This document shows, one piece after another, positions 46,120-56,032 of a stretch of 64,000 bases of DNA. The first letter of the stretch is position 1. Every line of letters starts with the position of its first letter. The notes below the pieces were generated by a model. The model searched no databases and was not told where the DNA came from. It saw only the letters and a list, made by a program, of their open reading frames with translations. Source of the stretch: Pleionea sediminis (GTDB taxonomy: Bacteria > Pseudomonadota > Gammaproteobacteria > Enterobacterales > Kangiellaceae); the NCBI RefSeq assembly GCF_007570825.1, contig NZ_SUNB01000001.1:1302001-1366000 (forward strand), written 5' to 3'. A program made the translations under genes and the position numbers.

Positions 46120-48192
46120 TTACATTTCTGGTAATTTAAATCCGGCAACAGAGCCGTTGAGCTCATCTGCCAGTTCGGCCAATTTACCGATACTGCTTGC
46201 TGTATTTAATGTACCTTGCAGAGTTTGGTTAGTGATTTCTTGGATTACATTCATCGTATTAGATACGTGACCGGCCGAGGCAGCTTGCTGTCTCGCGGCG
46301 TTCGATATGTTTTGGATTAATTCCGCAAGATTTGACGATACGCGTTCGATTTCTTCCAGTGCAACACCCGCATCTTGTGCCAACCTTGCTCCACGTACCA
46401 CCTCAGATGTCGAAGCTTCCATCGATATAACCGCTTCGTTAGTATCCGTCTGGATCGTTTTTACCAGAGCTTCAATCTGTTTGGTTGCGTTACCGGAACG
46501 TTCCGCCAGTCGCTGTACCTCGTCGGCAACAACCGCGAAACCACGTCCGGCTTCACCCGCCATCGATGCCTGTATTGCCGCGTTAAGTGCGAGTATGTTT
46601 GTTTGTTCGGAGATATCGTTGATCAACGATACGATATCACCGATTTCCTGTGATGATTCACCCAGACGTTTAATACGTTTTGAAGTTTCTTGTATTTGCT
46701 CACGAATAGTATCCATCCCGCGAATTGTATTCCGTACAACTTCGGAACCTTTCTTAGCGATATCAACCGACTTTTCCGCAACCTGGGTGGATTCAGCTGC
46801 GTTTGCAGATACTTGCTCAATCGATACCGCCATTTCGTTGATCGCGGCAGACGCCCCAGTAATTTCCTGCGCCTGATTTTTAGATGCTTGTGCCAGTTCG
46901 TTCGATATGCCCTGGGTTTCTTCTGTTGCACTTGAAAGTCGAGAAACCGATTCGTTTATCGTCGATACCAGAGACCTGAGTTGGTCGATGGTATAGTTCA
47001 TCGCATCGGCTATCGCTCCCGTGAAATCCTCGGTTACCGTTGCATTGGCTGTTAAATCCCCGTCAGCCAGTCCTTCCATTTCATCAAGAAGTCGAATGAT
47101 CGCTTGTTGATTTCTTTCGTTTTGCTCTCTTTCTCTATCAGCTTGAACCCGCACTTGCGCTTCTCGACGTTTATCCGCGCTTCGAATTTGTAGTGTTAAG
47201 AGAAATAAGAAAAAGAGAATAAACGCTCCGCCACCGATTGAAACTAAATAATTACCCGTATTGTAATCGAGCTTAGTTCCATAATTACGATAAGCGTCAG
47301 CGAGAAGATCCGCTTGATCGAACAGTTTGTTCGAGCGATCAAAAATACGTGAAGAGGATTCTTGCACTTTAAATAATGCATCCGTTTGCCCGATTACGTA
47401 ATCCACGTTTTCTTTTACACTCTGAAATAGAGTTGCCACTTCATTCAGAGCTTCACGAGCTTCCGGGTTTCTTACTCGACTGATGCCCATCATGGCATCA
47501 CCATTTAGCATCCCATCAAGAACTCCGCCAAATTGCTCCACATCTTGCCCAAAGTTTTCAGCGGCATTTGCAGAATCGCCTCCACCTTGTAAAACTTTTT
47601 GGAAACTCTGAACGATACGTTCGGCAGTAAATAATTGGCGAGTTGAGTAAAACGTTTGCTCACCAGATGCACCAGAATCTAGCAAGATATCGTTGACTGT
47701 CGTGTAGAGAAATTGAATTTGAGGAATAGTTGCTGACAATTCAGCTTGAATAGAATAAAGACCAGTAACCGTTTCTTCACTCTGTAATATGACATCAGCG
47801 TCACCTTTAACGTCTGCCCAAGTGCTTCTAAGAGCGGAAAACTCATTTGTTTTTATATAGTCAGGCGTATCATCAATTTTGGTTAAAGGATTACTTCCCT
47901 GCACATTGTCTAATTGCTCTACTAAATAATCGAAACGAGCCACCGATTTTCCGAGAGCCTCAAACGCAGGCTGCGTACCTTGAGCAGCCTCTGACGCATT
48001 CTTTGCAATTTCTTGAGAAATTACACGAAGATCCTCAGCTTTCTCTGACCAACTCTGAACATTGTTACCGGTACGATAACCCATAAATAAATTTGCTATC
48101 GTTACAATCAGAGAGAGGGAGAGAAAGAAGATTACAAATCGGGCAGAACTCCCACCTTCTTGTAGATTTTTATCTTTTACTGGTGCATTCAT
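46120..48192 (-). CDS. pilJ: Type IV pilus methyl-accepting chemotaxis protein PilJ
   Basis: A 690-residue receptor with transmembrane helices at about 19-42 and 310-332, a large periplasmic helical sensor domain between them, a short HAMP-like stretch ([19 protein letters not shown]), and a cytoplasmic signalling domain whose hairpin tip reads [31 protein letters not shown] (split as [10 protein letters not shown] and [11 protein letters not shown]). In Pseudomonas PilJ senses pilus-related mechanical input. The signalling half uses more GC-rich codons than its neighbours, perhaps through strong conservation. Confidence 0.95.
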   Translation of the reverse strand: MNAPVKDKNLQEGGSSARFVIFFLSLSLIVTIANLFMGYRTGNNVQSWSEKAEDLRVISQEIAKNASEAAQGTQPAFEALGKSVARFDYLVEQLDNVQGSNPLTKIDDTPDYIKTNEFSALRSTWADVKGDADVILQSEETVTGLYSIQAELSATIPQIQFLYTTVNDILLDSGASGEQTFYSTRQLFTAERIVQSFQKVLQGGGDSANAAENFGQDVEQFGGVLDGMLNGDAMMGISRVRNPEAREALNEVATLFQSVKENVDYVIGQTDALFKVQESSSRIFDRSNKLFDQADLLADAYRNYGTKLDYNTGNYLVSIGGGAFILFFLFLLTLQIRSADKRREAQVRVQADREREQNERNQQAIIRLLDEMEGLADGDLTANATVTEDFTGAIADAMNYTIDQLRSLVSTINESVSRLSSATEETQGISNELAQASKNQAQEITGASAAINEMAVSIEQVSANAAESTQVAEKSVDIAKKGSEVVRNTIRGMDTIREQIQETSKRIKRLGESSQEIGDIVSLINDISEQTNILALNAAIQASMAGEAGRGFAVVADEVQRLAERSGNATKQIEALVKTIQTDTNEAVISMEASTSEVVRGARLAQDAGVALEEIERVSSNLAELIQNISNAARQQAASAGHVSNTMNVIQEITNQTLQGTLNTASSIGKLAELADELNGSVAGFKLPEM

Positions 48193-48261
48193 AGTTTATT
48201 TCCCAACTACGTAACTTTATGAAAATGTATTCAATACGTCGGCACGCCGAATGCCAATGTA

Positions 48262-48801
48262 TTAAAGTGCTACCTCGTAAAACGAGGGGTGCTCAGCCAA
48301 AGCATAAGGACTGAAAACTTTCCACTCGTCACCGCCTCGCTCAAAACGGCCTGAAAGGAAAGGTGTAATGGCCTCATCATCATTAACGTCAGTGATACGC
48401 TCACTGTCCTCAAAATGCTGAAGCCCTAAAACTTCATCAACGATAATTCCACTATCGATACCATTATGTTGAATAACGAGAACCCGCTGTTGCCTCATAG
48501 ACGATGGAACTTTTCGCCCCAAAAAGCCATGCAAATCCATAATGGGCAAAAGAGTGCCGCGAATATTCGCAATGCCTTTGACCCAAGAACGAGCCCCGGG
48601 AACTTTGGTGTAATTTGGCATTCGTAAAATTTCAGCGACTTCCTGAAGTGGTGCAACGTATCGACTTTCATTCAAACGAAAGCCGATACCTGTCCAGAAA
48701 CGTCCCGACTGCTCGGCACGAGGTACAGCTGAAGCGCCATAGCTGCGCTGTTCGATGTCCGCTAGAATTTCAAAAGCGGGATTATTTGTAGCTTCAACCA
48801 T
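48262..48801 (-). CDS. pilI: CheW-like adaptor PilI
   Basis: A 179-residue CheW-fold protein that couples PilJ to ChpA. Recognised by GIGFRLNESRYVAPLQEVAEIL near residues 34-55 and the WVKGIANIRGTLLPIMDLHGFLG segment (residues 78-100) typical of PilI, plus the SGIIVDEVLGL strand. Lies between pilH and pilJ in the standard order. Confidence 0.94.
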   Translation of the reverse strand: MVEATNNPAFEILADIEQRSYGASAVPRAEQSGRFWTGIGFRLNESRYVAPLQEVAEILRMPNYTKVPGARSWVKGIANIRGTLLPIMDLHGFLGRKVPSSMRQQRVLVIQHNGIDSGIIVDEVLGLQHFEDSERITDVNDDEAITPFLSGRFERGGDEWKVFSPYALAEHPSFYEVAL

Positions 48802-48842
48802 ACTTAATAGGCGACCTTATCCTAGAGTCTTGGATACCCCCA

Positions 48843-49208
48843 TTAACCCTCAAGAACTGAGTTAATGACTTTCATCAAATTGCTCTCTTGCACAGGTTTC
48901 GTGAGGTAGTCTTTAGCGCCTTGACGCATACCCCAAATCTTGTCAGTTTCCTGATCTTTAGTTGTTACAATGATGACTGGGATGTTCGATGTTTCAGGAT
49001 CTTTCTTAAGATGACGAGTTGCCTGAAAACCGTTAAGTCCGGGCATAACTACGTCCATCAAAACTAAATCGGGTTTTTCTGCTTTTGCAACCTCAATGCC
49101 TGCTTCACCATTTTCTGCAGTCAGCACTTCATGTCCATGCTTGTCCAAAATGCTACTAAGAACATGCGTTTCTGTAGGCGAATCGTCTACGATTAATACG
49201 CGTGCCAT
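48843..49208 (-). CDS. pilH: Response regulator PilH
   Basis: A 121-residue single-domain CheY-like protein. The acidic pocket is D8/D9, the phosphorylation site is D52 (VLMDVVMPG), with T near 85 (IIVTTKD) and K104 (YLTKP). In Pseudomonas PilH affects pilus retraction and acts as a phosphate sink, antagonising PilG. Ordered pilG-pilH-pilI with short gaps. Confidence 0.95.
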   Translation of the reverse strand: MARVLIVDDSPTETHVLSSILDKHGHEVLTAENGEAGIEVAKAEKPDLVLMDVVMPGLNGFQATRHLKKDPETSNIPVIIVTTKDQETDKIWGMRQGAKDYLTKPVQESNLMKVINSVLEG

Positions 49209-49260
49209 TTAAAATCCCCCTCTTACTTCAGGATATTCATTAAAATTAAAAGGTTCCACC

Positions 49261-49659
49261 CTAAGCAGTTTGCTGGGTGCCACTAACATGCGATCGAATA
49301 GCATTGAGTAATTCGTCTCGACTAAAAGGCTTGGTGAGATACTGGTCAGAACCTACGATGCGCCCTTTCGCTTTATCAAACAAACCATCTTTACTCGACA
49401 ACATAATCACAGGCGTTGATTGAAACGCTTTGTTATTTTTAATTAAAGCACAAGTCTGATAACCATCGAGTCGAGGCATCATAATATCAACGAAAATTAT
49501 GTCCGGCTTATGATCTGCAATTTTTGCCAACGCGTCGAAACCATCAGTCGCGGTGACAACTTCGCAGCCAACCTTTTTGAGTAAAGTTTCTGCTGTTCGA
49601 CGGATAGTCTTACTATCATCGATCACCATTGCTTTTAAGCCTTCGAAGGAATTTTCCAT
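49261..49659 (-). CDS. pilG: Response regulator PilG
   Basis: A 132-residue CheY-like protein, the output regulator of the Chp system that promotes pilus extension and adenylate cyclase activation in Pseudomonas. Acidic pocket D14/D15, phosphorylation site D58 (IIFVDIMMP), S near 88 (IMLSSKDG) and the conserved K109 (YLTKPF). First gene of the cluster, with a recognisable promoter upstream. Confidence 0.95.
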   Translation of the reverse strand: MENSFEGLKAMVIDDSKTIRRTAETLLKKVGCEVVTATDGFDALAKIADHKPDIIFVDIMMPRLDGYQTCALIKNNKAFQSTPVIMLSSKDGLFDKAKGRIVGSDQYLTKPFSRDELLNAIRSHVSGTQQTA

Positions 49660-49693
49660 TCACACACCCTCGTGGGTATTGTAAAACGCCCAC

Positions 49694-49723
49694 TTTATAT
49701 CATTAATTGAGATACACAAACAA
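49694..49723 (-). promoter_or_regulatory. Predicted promoter of the pilG cluster
   Basis: On the minus strand TTGTTT (49723-49718) and TATAAA (49699-49694) are 18 bp apart, about 40 bp before the pilG ATG, with a GTGGGCG discriminator. Motif reading only. Confidence 0.5.
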
Positions 49724-49967
49724 TTATTCACCCTCTATAGCACCGGTTTTACCATAAGTGAATCTATTGATCCACTCTGATTTTACTTAATATAGAATAA
49801 GTTAGCTAACAAAGCTAAAGTAAAATCGCTATTTTTGAAAATCTGTAACTACTAGAGAATGAAGCCTTTGAACGATATACTCACGATTCGAAATAAATAC
49901 AGTCTCTTAATTAAAGCACAAATGTGCTCAACACCTTTATACTGATTTACCACCACGGAGTCTAATC
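49724..49967. promoter_or_regulatory. Divergent pilG/gshB control region with inverted repeats
   Basis: This gene-free spacer has a dispersed inverted repeat GATTTTACTT (49779-49788) / AAGTAAAATC (49818-49827). A compact palindrome AGCACA-AA-TGTGCT (49915-49928) lies just upstream of TATACT (49938-49943), a possible gshB -10, so it occupies the -35 position where a regulator could bind. Confidence 0.4.
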
Positions 49968-50927
49968 ATGCCCATCTCTGTTGGCGTTGTCATGGATCCA
50001 ATATCCAAGATCAACATTAAAAAAGATAGCACTTTTGCCATGCTTCTGGAGGCAAAAGCGCGTAATCATCACATATTTTATATTGAAATTGAAAATCTAC
50101 TGCTTAGAGATGGGAAGCCTTTCGCACTATGTGCGCCTCTTGACGTATTTGAAGACGAGAACTGCTGGTTTAAATTAGGTTCTGAACAAGATATCGACTT
50201 GACGCAGTTAGATATCATTTTAATGCGTAAAGATCCTCCGTTCGACATGAACTTTGTTTATGCAACCTACATTTTAGAGCGAGCTGAAGAAGGTGGAAGT
50301 CTGGTAGTCAATCACCCTGCAAGTTTACGAGACTGTAATGAAAAACTATTTACAGCCTGGTTTCCCGAGCTTTGTCCCAAAACATTAGTTACAGCCAACG
50401 CAAACCTAATCAAAGATTTCATCAAAAATCAAAACGACGTAATTTTGAAGCCACTCGATGGAATGGGCGGAGCTTCGATTTTCCGCATAAAAACTGGTGA
50501 TCCCAATGTTAGCGTTATTATTGAAACGCTAACCCAACATGGAGCCCAACTTGCCATGGCGCAAAAATTTATTCCTGCCATCACAGAAGGAGATAAGAGA
50601 ATACTAATGGTCAACGGAGAAGCCATTCCATATACTCTCGCACGAATACCGGCGGATGGAGAAACCCGAGGTAACCTTGCCGCAGGTGGAAGAGGCGTAC
50701 CAATGGCAATAACTGAAGAAGAGCAAAGAATTGCCGATATTGTTGGCCCAGAGCTGAAGAAAAGAGGCCTCTATTTTGTTGGTCTGGATATCATCGGCGG
50801 CCATCTCACAGAAATCAATGTAACAAGCCCAACATGCATCCGAGAAATTGATTCGAAATTTGATACTGAGATTCCTGCTAAACTATGGAATGTATTAGAA
50901 AAAGAACTAACAAAACGTAGCAATTAA
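49968..50927 (+). CDS. gshB: Glutathione synthetase
   Basis: A 319-residue ATP-grasp ligase that joins gamma-glutamylcysteine and glycine. It shows VGVVMDPISKI at the start, LMRKDPPFDMNFVYATY near 85-101, the ATP-binding LKPLDGMGGASIFRI near 160-175, and NVTSPTCIREID near the C-terminus. It begins the gshB-tonB-yqgE-ruvX group, and is divergent from the pil cluster as in Pseudomonas. Confidence 0.97.
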   Translation: MPISVGVVMDPISKINIKKDSTFAMLLEAKARNHHIFYIEIENLLLRDGKPFALCAPLDVFEDENCWFKLGSEQDIDLTQLDIILMRKDPPFDMNFVYATYILERAEEGGSLVVNHPASLRDCNEKLFTAWFPELCPKTLVTANANLIKDFIKNQNDVILKPLDGMGGASIFRIKTGDPNVSVIIETLTQHGAQLAMAQKFIPAITEGDKRILMVNGEAIPYTLARIPADGETRGNLAAGGRGVPMAITEEEQRIADIVGPELKKRGLYFVGLDIIGGHLTEINVTSPTCIREIDSKFDTEIPAKLWNVLEKELTKRSN

Positions 50928-50928
50928 T

Positions 50929-51822
50929 ATGATTGAAACTGGTATCGACAAAGAACAGAATCCTAAAGTACGAGAGTCAGACCGCCTGACTTTCTCGGCT
51001 ATTTTGGCTATTGCTTTTCACGCCATGTTATTTTTGGGAATCGCTTTTACTCTGCCAGAAGAACAAACTCAGGCATCCTCTCCAGTTATGCAAGTGGTAT
51101 TAGCTCAATACCATGCACTTGAGAAACCCGAAAAAGCCGACTTTATTGGGCAAGACAATCAACAAGGCGGCGGCCAAGAAGATATAATCCAGGCGCCAAC
51201 AACGACTGAGTTAGCCAAAATACCGGATCCGTCAAAACAAGCATCGGTCTCAGCGATGCAATCATCCGCTGCGAAAAAGATTCAGCCAACCCCCGAAATG
51301 ATGACAGGTAATTCTGAAAATCAAATATTCCTGAAAGAACGGGTGGACGCGCCCGACCAATCCGATCAACCTTTGATGGATACAGCAACCCTGATTCAAA
51401 AAAGCTATGAGTTGTCAGGCTTGAACGCTCAACTTGATCAAGAGCATCAACTGGCTTCAAGAAACCTCAGAAAACGCCAAGTATCAGCGTCAATTCATCA
51501 GTCGACGGATGCGCTATATCTCGACACCTGGCGCCGCAGAATAGAGGAAGTTGGTAATCGCAATTACCCCGAACTCGCCAAACAAAACAAAGTGTATGGT
51601 GAACTTATCTTGAAGGTTGCTGTAAATTCGGATGGTACAGTGCGAGATTTAACCGTTATGAGCAGTTCAGGATACAAGGTACTAGATGATGCAGCCATAA
51701 GAATTGTTCGACAAGCCGCTCCTTTCGCACCCTTTGATGAAGAATTACGTAAGAATACAGACGTTCTAGAAATTGTCAGACTTTGGCAATTTGAACCCGG
51801 AGATATCGTAACAACGCGATAA
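50929..51822 (+). CDS. TonB-like energy transducer
   Basis: A 297-residue protein with one N-terminal transmembrane helix (about residues 26-44), a long polar periplasmic spacer rich in Gln and Pro, and a C-terminal TonB domain (residues 205-297: YPELAKQNKVYGELILKV, VNSDGTVRDLTVMSSSG, ILDDAA-like segment and PFAPF). It begins one base after the gshB stop. The orthologue in Pseudomonas at this locus (tonB3) is needed for twitching rather than iron uptake; extrapolation to this organism is inference. Confidence 0.9.
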   Translation: MIETGIDKEQNPKVRESDRLTFSAILAIAFHAMLFLGIAFTLPEEQTQASSPVMQVVLAQYHALEKPEKADFIGQDNQQGGGQEDIIQAPTTTELAKIPDPSKQASVSAMQSSAAKKIQPTPEMMTGNSENQIFLKERVDAPDQSDQPLMDTATLIQKSYELSGLNAQLDQEHQLASRNLRKRQVSASIHQSTDALYLDTWRRRIEEVGNRNYPELAKQNKVYGELILKVAVNSDGTVRDLTVMSSSGYKVLDDAAIRIVRQAAPFAPFDEELRKNTDVLEIVRLWQFEPGDIVTTR

Positions 51823-51896
51823 CAGTTAATTAGCTATATGCAACGCTTTATCTGATTTCTCTTGTATTTTCGCTCATCCACCCCAACAATTAGGGT

Positions 51897-52457
51897 ATGA
51901 GCGAGTTTCAAAGTTTAAAAAATCATTTCCTGATAGCAATGCCCAGTCTTCAGGACCCCAACTTCGTTAGGAGCGTTACACTTCTGTGTGAGCATAACGA
52001 AGAAGGTGCAATGGGGATTGTCGTCAACCATCCTACCGAAGTGACCACGTCGGAACTTCTGGATCACCTGGAAATTAAAATTAGCCCTGATTTTAACGAA
52101 CGACCAGTGCTAGCGGGTGGACCCGTTCAAACCGACCGCGGATTCGTTATTCACCGAAATGATAAACATTGGCAGTCGAGTCTAGAGGTTAGTAAAGATA
52201 TTATCATTACAACTTCGCAAGACATTTTAAAAGCCTTTCCACATGACGACACGCTGTCCGACGCTTTTATTGCTCTAGGCTATGCTGGCTGGGGGCCAGG
52301 GCAACTGGAAAATGAATTGGCCGAAAATGCCTGGTTGAGCACTCCTGCTTCAGCCGATATTTTATTCAAGACCAAAGTCAGCGAACGCTGGAACAAAGCA
52401 ACGGCTTTACTGGGTATCGATATCTCTCAACTCTCATTTGAGGCGGGTCACGCCTGA
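51897..52457 (+). CDS. yqgE: YqgE/AlgH family protein (DUF179)
   Basis: A 186-residue cytoplasmic protein with the family hallmarks: NHFLIAMPSLQDPNFVRSVTLLCEHNEEGAMGIVVN at the N-terminus, FVLAGGPVQTDRGFVIH-like block near residue 75, and the conserved GYAGWGPGQLENEL near 140-153. AlgH influences alginate and virulence gene expression in Pseudomonas by an unknown mechanism. ruvX follows 16 bp downstream. Confidence 0.95.
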   Translation: MSEFQSLKNHFLIAMPSLQDPNFVRSVTLLCEHNEEGAMGIVVNHPTEVTTSELLDHLEIKISPDFNERPVLAGGPVQTDRGFVIHRNDKHWQSSLEVSKDIIITTSQDILKAFPHDDTLSDAFIALGYAGWGPGQLENELAENAWLSTPASADILFKTKVSERWNKATALLGIDISQLSFEAGHA

Positions 52458-52473
52458 TTCATAGACAAAATTC

Positions 52474-52905
52474 ATGGAAAAAAAATATCAACAGCTTATG
52501 GGCTTTGATTTTGGCGACCGCTCAATTGGTGTCGCAGTCGGTCAAATAATCACACAAAGTGCGCGCCCACTAACCGCCTTGAAAGCGCGAGATGGTCAAC
52601 CTGACTGGGAAATAGTAAGCAAGTTAATCAAAGAATGGAAACCTGACTTACTCATTGTTGGTTGTCCATTAAATATGGATGGCTCCGAACAAGAGCTCAC
52701 CATTCGCGCTCGAAAATTTGCTAAGAGACTTCACGGACGATTTGGCTTACCAGTAGAACAAATTGATGAACGACTCACCACCGTAGAAGCTAAATCAAGA
52801 TTGTTCGAGGAGGGCGGGTATCGAGCGTTAAGCAAAGGCGCTGTCGACAACGCCTCAGCAGTCATTATTCTCGAGTCCTGGTTTTCAGAGAACGCCGAAG
52901 TCTAA
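52474..52905 (+). CDS. ruvX: Putative Holliday junction resolvase RuvX (YqgF)
   Basis: A 143-residue RNase H-fold protein. Acidic active-site residues are seen in [24 protein letters not shown] and the C-terminal [10 protein letters not shown]. YqgF proteins also take part in pre-16S rRNA 5' processing. It follows yqgE by 16 nt and is convergent with pilU. Confidence 0.95.
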   Translation: MEKKYQQLMGFDFGDRSIGVAVGQIITQSARPLTALKARDGQPDWEIVSKLIKEWKPDLLIVGCPLNMDGSEQELTIRARKFAKRLHGRFGLPVEQIDERLTTVEAKSRLFEEGGYRALSKGAVDNASAVIILESWFSENAEV

Positions 52906-52921
52906 TGCTCCATTGCCAGGT

Positions 52922-54064
52922 CTAAAATGGATTATCGTCAGCATCTTCCAAGCTCATACCTTGAGCTTCACCTGCTCCAATCTGTAACTCAGGATCTTTA
53001 TTTGATCCGTCAAGTTTTATCATTAAGCGCAAGTCATTAGGCGAGTCAGCATGATGCAGCGCATCTTCATAAGTAACCTCACCACTCTTAAACAAGCGGA
53101 ATAAAGCCTGATCGAAAGTTTGCATTCCATGTTCGGTGGATTTCGACATTAAGTCTTTGATTAAGTGCATTTCACCTTTTCGAATATGATCACCCACTAA
53201 CGGCGTGTTAATTAAAACTTCAATTGCAGCTCTACGACCTTTACCATCAGGAGTTGGTATCAATTGTTGAGCAATTATGGCTCTTAAGTTCAAAGACAGA
53301 TCAAGCAACAGTTGATGCCGCTTTTCTTCGGGAAAAAAGTGAATGATACGGTCTAACGCCTGATTCGCGTTGTTGGCATGCAATGTACACATACATAAAT
53401 GACCCGTTTCCGCAAAAGCCACTGCGTAGTCCATAGTTTCTGAAGCTCGCACCTCACCAATCAGAATGACATCAGGAGCTTGTCGCAGCGTATTTTTTAA
53501 CGCTGTTTCAAATGATTCCGTATCAAGACCCACTTCACGCTGAGTAACAATACACTTATTATGTTGATGGACAAACTCGATTGGATCTTCAATTGTTATG
53601 ATGTGGCCTGTCGTACTTCGATTTCTATAGCCAATCATTGCCGCCAGTGATGTCGATTTACCGGTACCTGTCGCACCAACGAAAATGATCAAACCACGCT
53701 TCGTCAAAGCTAACTTTTTCAGTACCGTCGGTAAACGCAATTCTTCTAGCGTTGGAATTGTTGTCTCAATCCGTCTCAGTACCATTCCAACTTCATTGCG
53801 CTGTTGAAATGCACTAACACGAAAACGCCCGATACCCGAAGCGCTAATCGCAAAGTTACATTCGTGATGACGAGCAAATTCACGACGTTGCTCTTCATTC
53901 ATAACCGACAACACGACTTCACGTGATTTCTCACCATTTAATGCCCGCTGTGTAACAGGCATAATTTTACCGTTTATCTTAATCGACGGGGGCATACCTG
54001 CGGTAATGAATAAATCCGATGCTTTTTTTTGCACCATTAATTTCAGCAGGGCTTCAAAATCCAT
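52922..54064 (-). CDS. pilU: Type IV pilus retraction ATPase PilU
   Basis: A 380-residue cytoplasmic motor ATPase, paralogous to PilT. Walker A VGATGTGKSTS near residues 128-138, the Asp box TIEDPIEFVH, Walker B DVILIGEVRASE and the His box HLCMCTLHANNA. It has the extended acidic C-terminal tail typical of PilU. It follows pilT by 53 bp and together they power pilus retraction. Confidence 0.96.
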   Translation of the reverse strand: MDFEALLKLMVQKKASDLFITAGMPPSIKINGKIMPVTQRALNGEKSREVVLSVMNEEQRREFARHHECNFAISASGIGRFRVSAFQQRNEVGMVLRRIETTIPTLEELRLPTVLKKLALTKRGLIIFVGATGTGKSTSLAAMIGYRNRSTTGHIITIEDPIEFVHQHNKCIVTQREVGLDTESFETALKNTLRQAPDVILIGEVRASETMDYAVAFAETGHLCMCTLHANNANQALDRIIHFFPEEKRHQLLLDLSLNLRAIIAQQLIPTPDGKGRRAAIEVLINTPLVGDHIRKGEMHLIKDLMSKSTEHGMQTFDQALFRLFKSGEVTYEDALHHADSPNDLRLMIKLDGSNKDPELQIGAGEAQGMSLEDADDNPF

Positions 54065-54117
54065 CAGTTCGTCCTTCTATGCGGCTCTATTAATTTTCAA
54101 GCTTTTTCAATTCTCAA

Positions 54118-55152
54118 CTAAAAATCTTCTTTACTCTTAGCTTTCTCACGAGCATCTTGGCGCGTGATTAGACCTTTTCCTAACAAGTCTTTCAAATTCT
54201 GATCCAGTGTTTGCATGCCGTATTGAGCACCTGTCTGAATCGAACTGTACATCTGTGCGATTTTATCTTCTCGTATTAAGTTTCTTATCGCTGGTGTACC
54301 CACCATGATTTCATGCGCGGCAACACGACCACCACCGACTTTCTTTAGAAGCGTTTGCGAAATAACCGCCATTAAGGACTCTGAGAGCATCGAGCGAACC
54401 ATGTCTTTTTCGGCAGCAGGAAATACGTCAACAATCCGGTCAATTGTTTTGGCAGCAGAAGAGGTATGTAGCGTACCAAATACTAAGTGACCCGTTTCCG
54501 CAGCTGTTAATGCCAGGCGGATAGTTTCCAAATCCCGCATCTCACCAACCAGGATAATATCGGGATCTTCCCGCAACGCAGAACGCAATGCTTCATTAAA
54601 ACCGAGAGTATCTCGATGTACCTCACGTTGATTAATCAAACAACGCTTACTCTCATGCACAAACTCAATCGGATCCTCGACCGTCAAAATGTGGCCATAA
54701 TCGTTGTCATTAATATAATCAATCATGCCCGCAAGTGTTGTTGATTTACCCGAACCGGTAGGTCCCGTAACCAAGACAAGTCCTCGAGGGTGCAAACAAA
54801 TTTCTTTGAAAACCGCTGGAGCACCTAACTCTTCCAGTGTTAGTACCTGGGACGGAATGGTCCGGAAAACCGCGCCAGCGCCCCGATTATGATTAAAAGC
54901 GTTGACACGGAAACGAGCAATGCCAGGTAGCTCGAATGAGAAGTCAGTTTCCAAAAACTCCTCGAAGTCTTTTCGCTGTTTATCGTTCATAATATCGTAC
55001 ACCAAAGAGTGCACTGTCTTATGATCCAATGGTGGAACATTGATACGCCGGACATCTCCATCGACACGAATCATTGGTGGTAGACCCGCCGACAGATGTA
55101 AGTCTGACGCTTTGTTTTTTACGCTAAACGCTAGTAACTCAGTAATATCCAT
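54118..55152 (-). CDS. pilT: Type IV pilus retraction ATPase PilT
   Basis: A 344-residue hexameric ATPase that depolymerises the pilus fibre. Walker A GPTGSGKSTT (residues near 133-142), Asp box VEDPIEFVH, Walker B DIILVGEMRD, His box HLVFGTLHTSSA, and the PilT-specific C-terminal AIRNLIRE motif (near 288-295) needed for retraction. Divergent from yggS-proC-yggT. Confidence 0.97.
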   Translation of the reverse strand: MDITELLAFSVKNKASDLHLSAGLPPMIRVDGDVRRINVPPLDHKTVHSLVYDIMNDKQRKDFEEFLETDFSFELPGIARFRVNAFNHNRGAGAVFRTIPSQVLTLEELGAPAVFKEICLHPRGLVLVTGPTGSGKSTTLAGMIDYINDNDYGHILTVEDPIEFVHESKRCLINQREVHRDTLGFNEALRSALREDPDIILVGEMRDLETIRLALTAAETGHLVFGTLHTSSAAKTIDRIVDVFPAAEKDMVRSMLSESLMAVISQTLLKKVGGGRVAAHEIMVGTPAIRNLIREDKIAQMYSSIQTGAQYGMQTLDQNLKDLLGKGLITRQDAREKAKSKEDF

Positions 55153-55312
55153 CAGTATTTGACCCCGGAATTTTGCTCATCCAGTTTATTCGTTAAGTTA
55201 ATTTCGTAATAATGCACAAAACATCCGTTAAGGAAGGTTTTCCAACTATAGTTTAGACCCTCCTTCGCATTTCTACCGTAGAATTACGAACATCAGTTCA
55301 TTGAACGAAGTT

Positions 55313-56032
55313 ATGAGCATGTCGATCGCAGAAAATTTACGCCAAATAGAGCAGCAAATAGAAGATGCCACGCATAAGGCAGGTAGAGCCGTTAACTCTG
55401 TCACATTGTTAGCAGTGAGTAAAGCTCAGAAAATCAATAAGATAGAAGAAGCATTTAAAGCAGGACAAAAACTATTCGGAGAAAGTTATCTTTCAGAAGC
55501 CATTCCCAAAATAGCTTCATTGAAAGAATACCCAATAGAGTGGCACTTCATTGGTCCGATACAGAGCAACAAAACCAAAGAAATCGCGAGTCATTTTGCG
55601 TGGGTTCAGAGTGTCGACAGAATTAAAATTGCGCGGAGACTTAGTGAACAACGCCCAGAAAACCTTGGAGCACTCAATATTACGGCACAAATCAATATGT
55701 TTGATGAGTCAACAAAGCAAGGCGCAAGCATTACTGAAATTTACGATTTATTGGACTTTATCAACCAACAACCCAATCTCAACCTGAAAGGATTGATGAG
55801 CATTCCTCCCAAACAATCATCAGAAGCGGCTCAAAAACAACAATTCCATAAGCTTCAGGAGTTATTTCACCGCATCAAGTCGACATATTCTGGGGTCGAC
55901 ACCCTTTCAATGGGCATGTCAGGTGATATGATCTCAGCTATCGAAGAGGGCAGCACCATGGTCAGAGTAGGAACAGCTCTGTTTGGCGCTCGCCCCGAAA
56001 ACTGGAAACAGCAACTCAAAGGTAATTCATGA
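55313..56032 (+). CDS. yggS: PLP homeostasis protein (YggS family)
   Basis: A 239-residue protein when started at ATG 55313 (a TTG at 55301 is the alternative; another ATG lies at 55319). It has the TIM barrel of the PLP-binding protein family with the PLP lysine in LLAVSKAQ, then WHFIGPIQSNKTKEI and SMGMSGDMISAIEEGSTMVRVGTALFG. It has no catalytic role but controls intracellular PLP balance. It overlaps the proC start by 4 nt. Confidence 0.96.
   Translation: MSMSIAENLRQIEQQIEDATHKAGRAVNSVTLLAVSKAQKINKIEEAFKAGQKLFGESYLSEAIPKIASLKEYPIEWHFIGPIQSNKTKEIASHFAWVQSVDRIKIARRLSEQRPENLGALNITAQINMFDESTKQGASITEIYDLLDFINQQPNLNLKGLMSIPPKQSSEAAQKQQFHKLQELFHRIKSTYSGVDTLSMGMSGDMISAIEEGSTMVRVGTALFGARPENWKQQLKGNS

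Noticed and set aside
46120-47060. Recent horizontal transfer of the PilJ signalling domain
   Set aside because: The higher GC can be explained by strict conservation of the receptor tip; synteny is intact.
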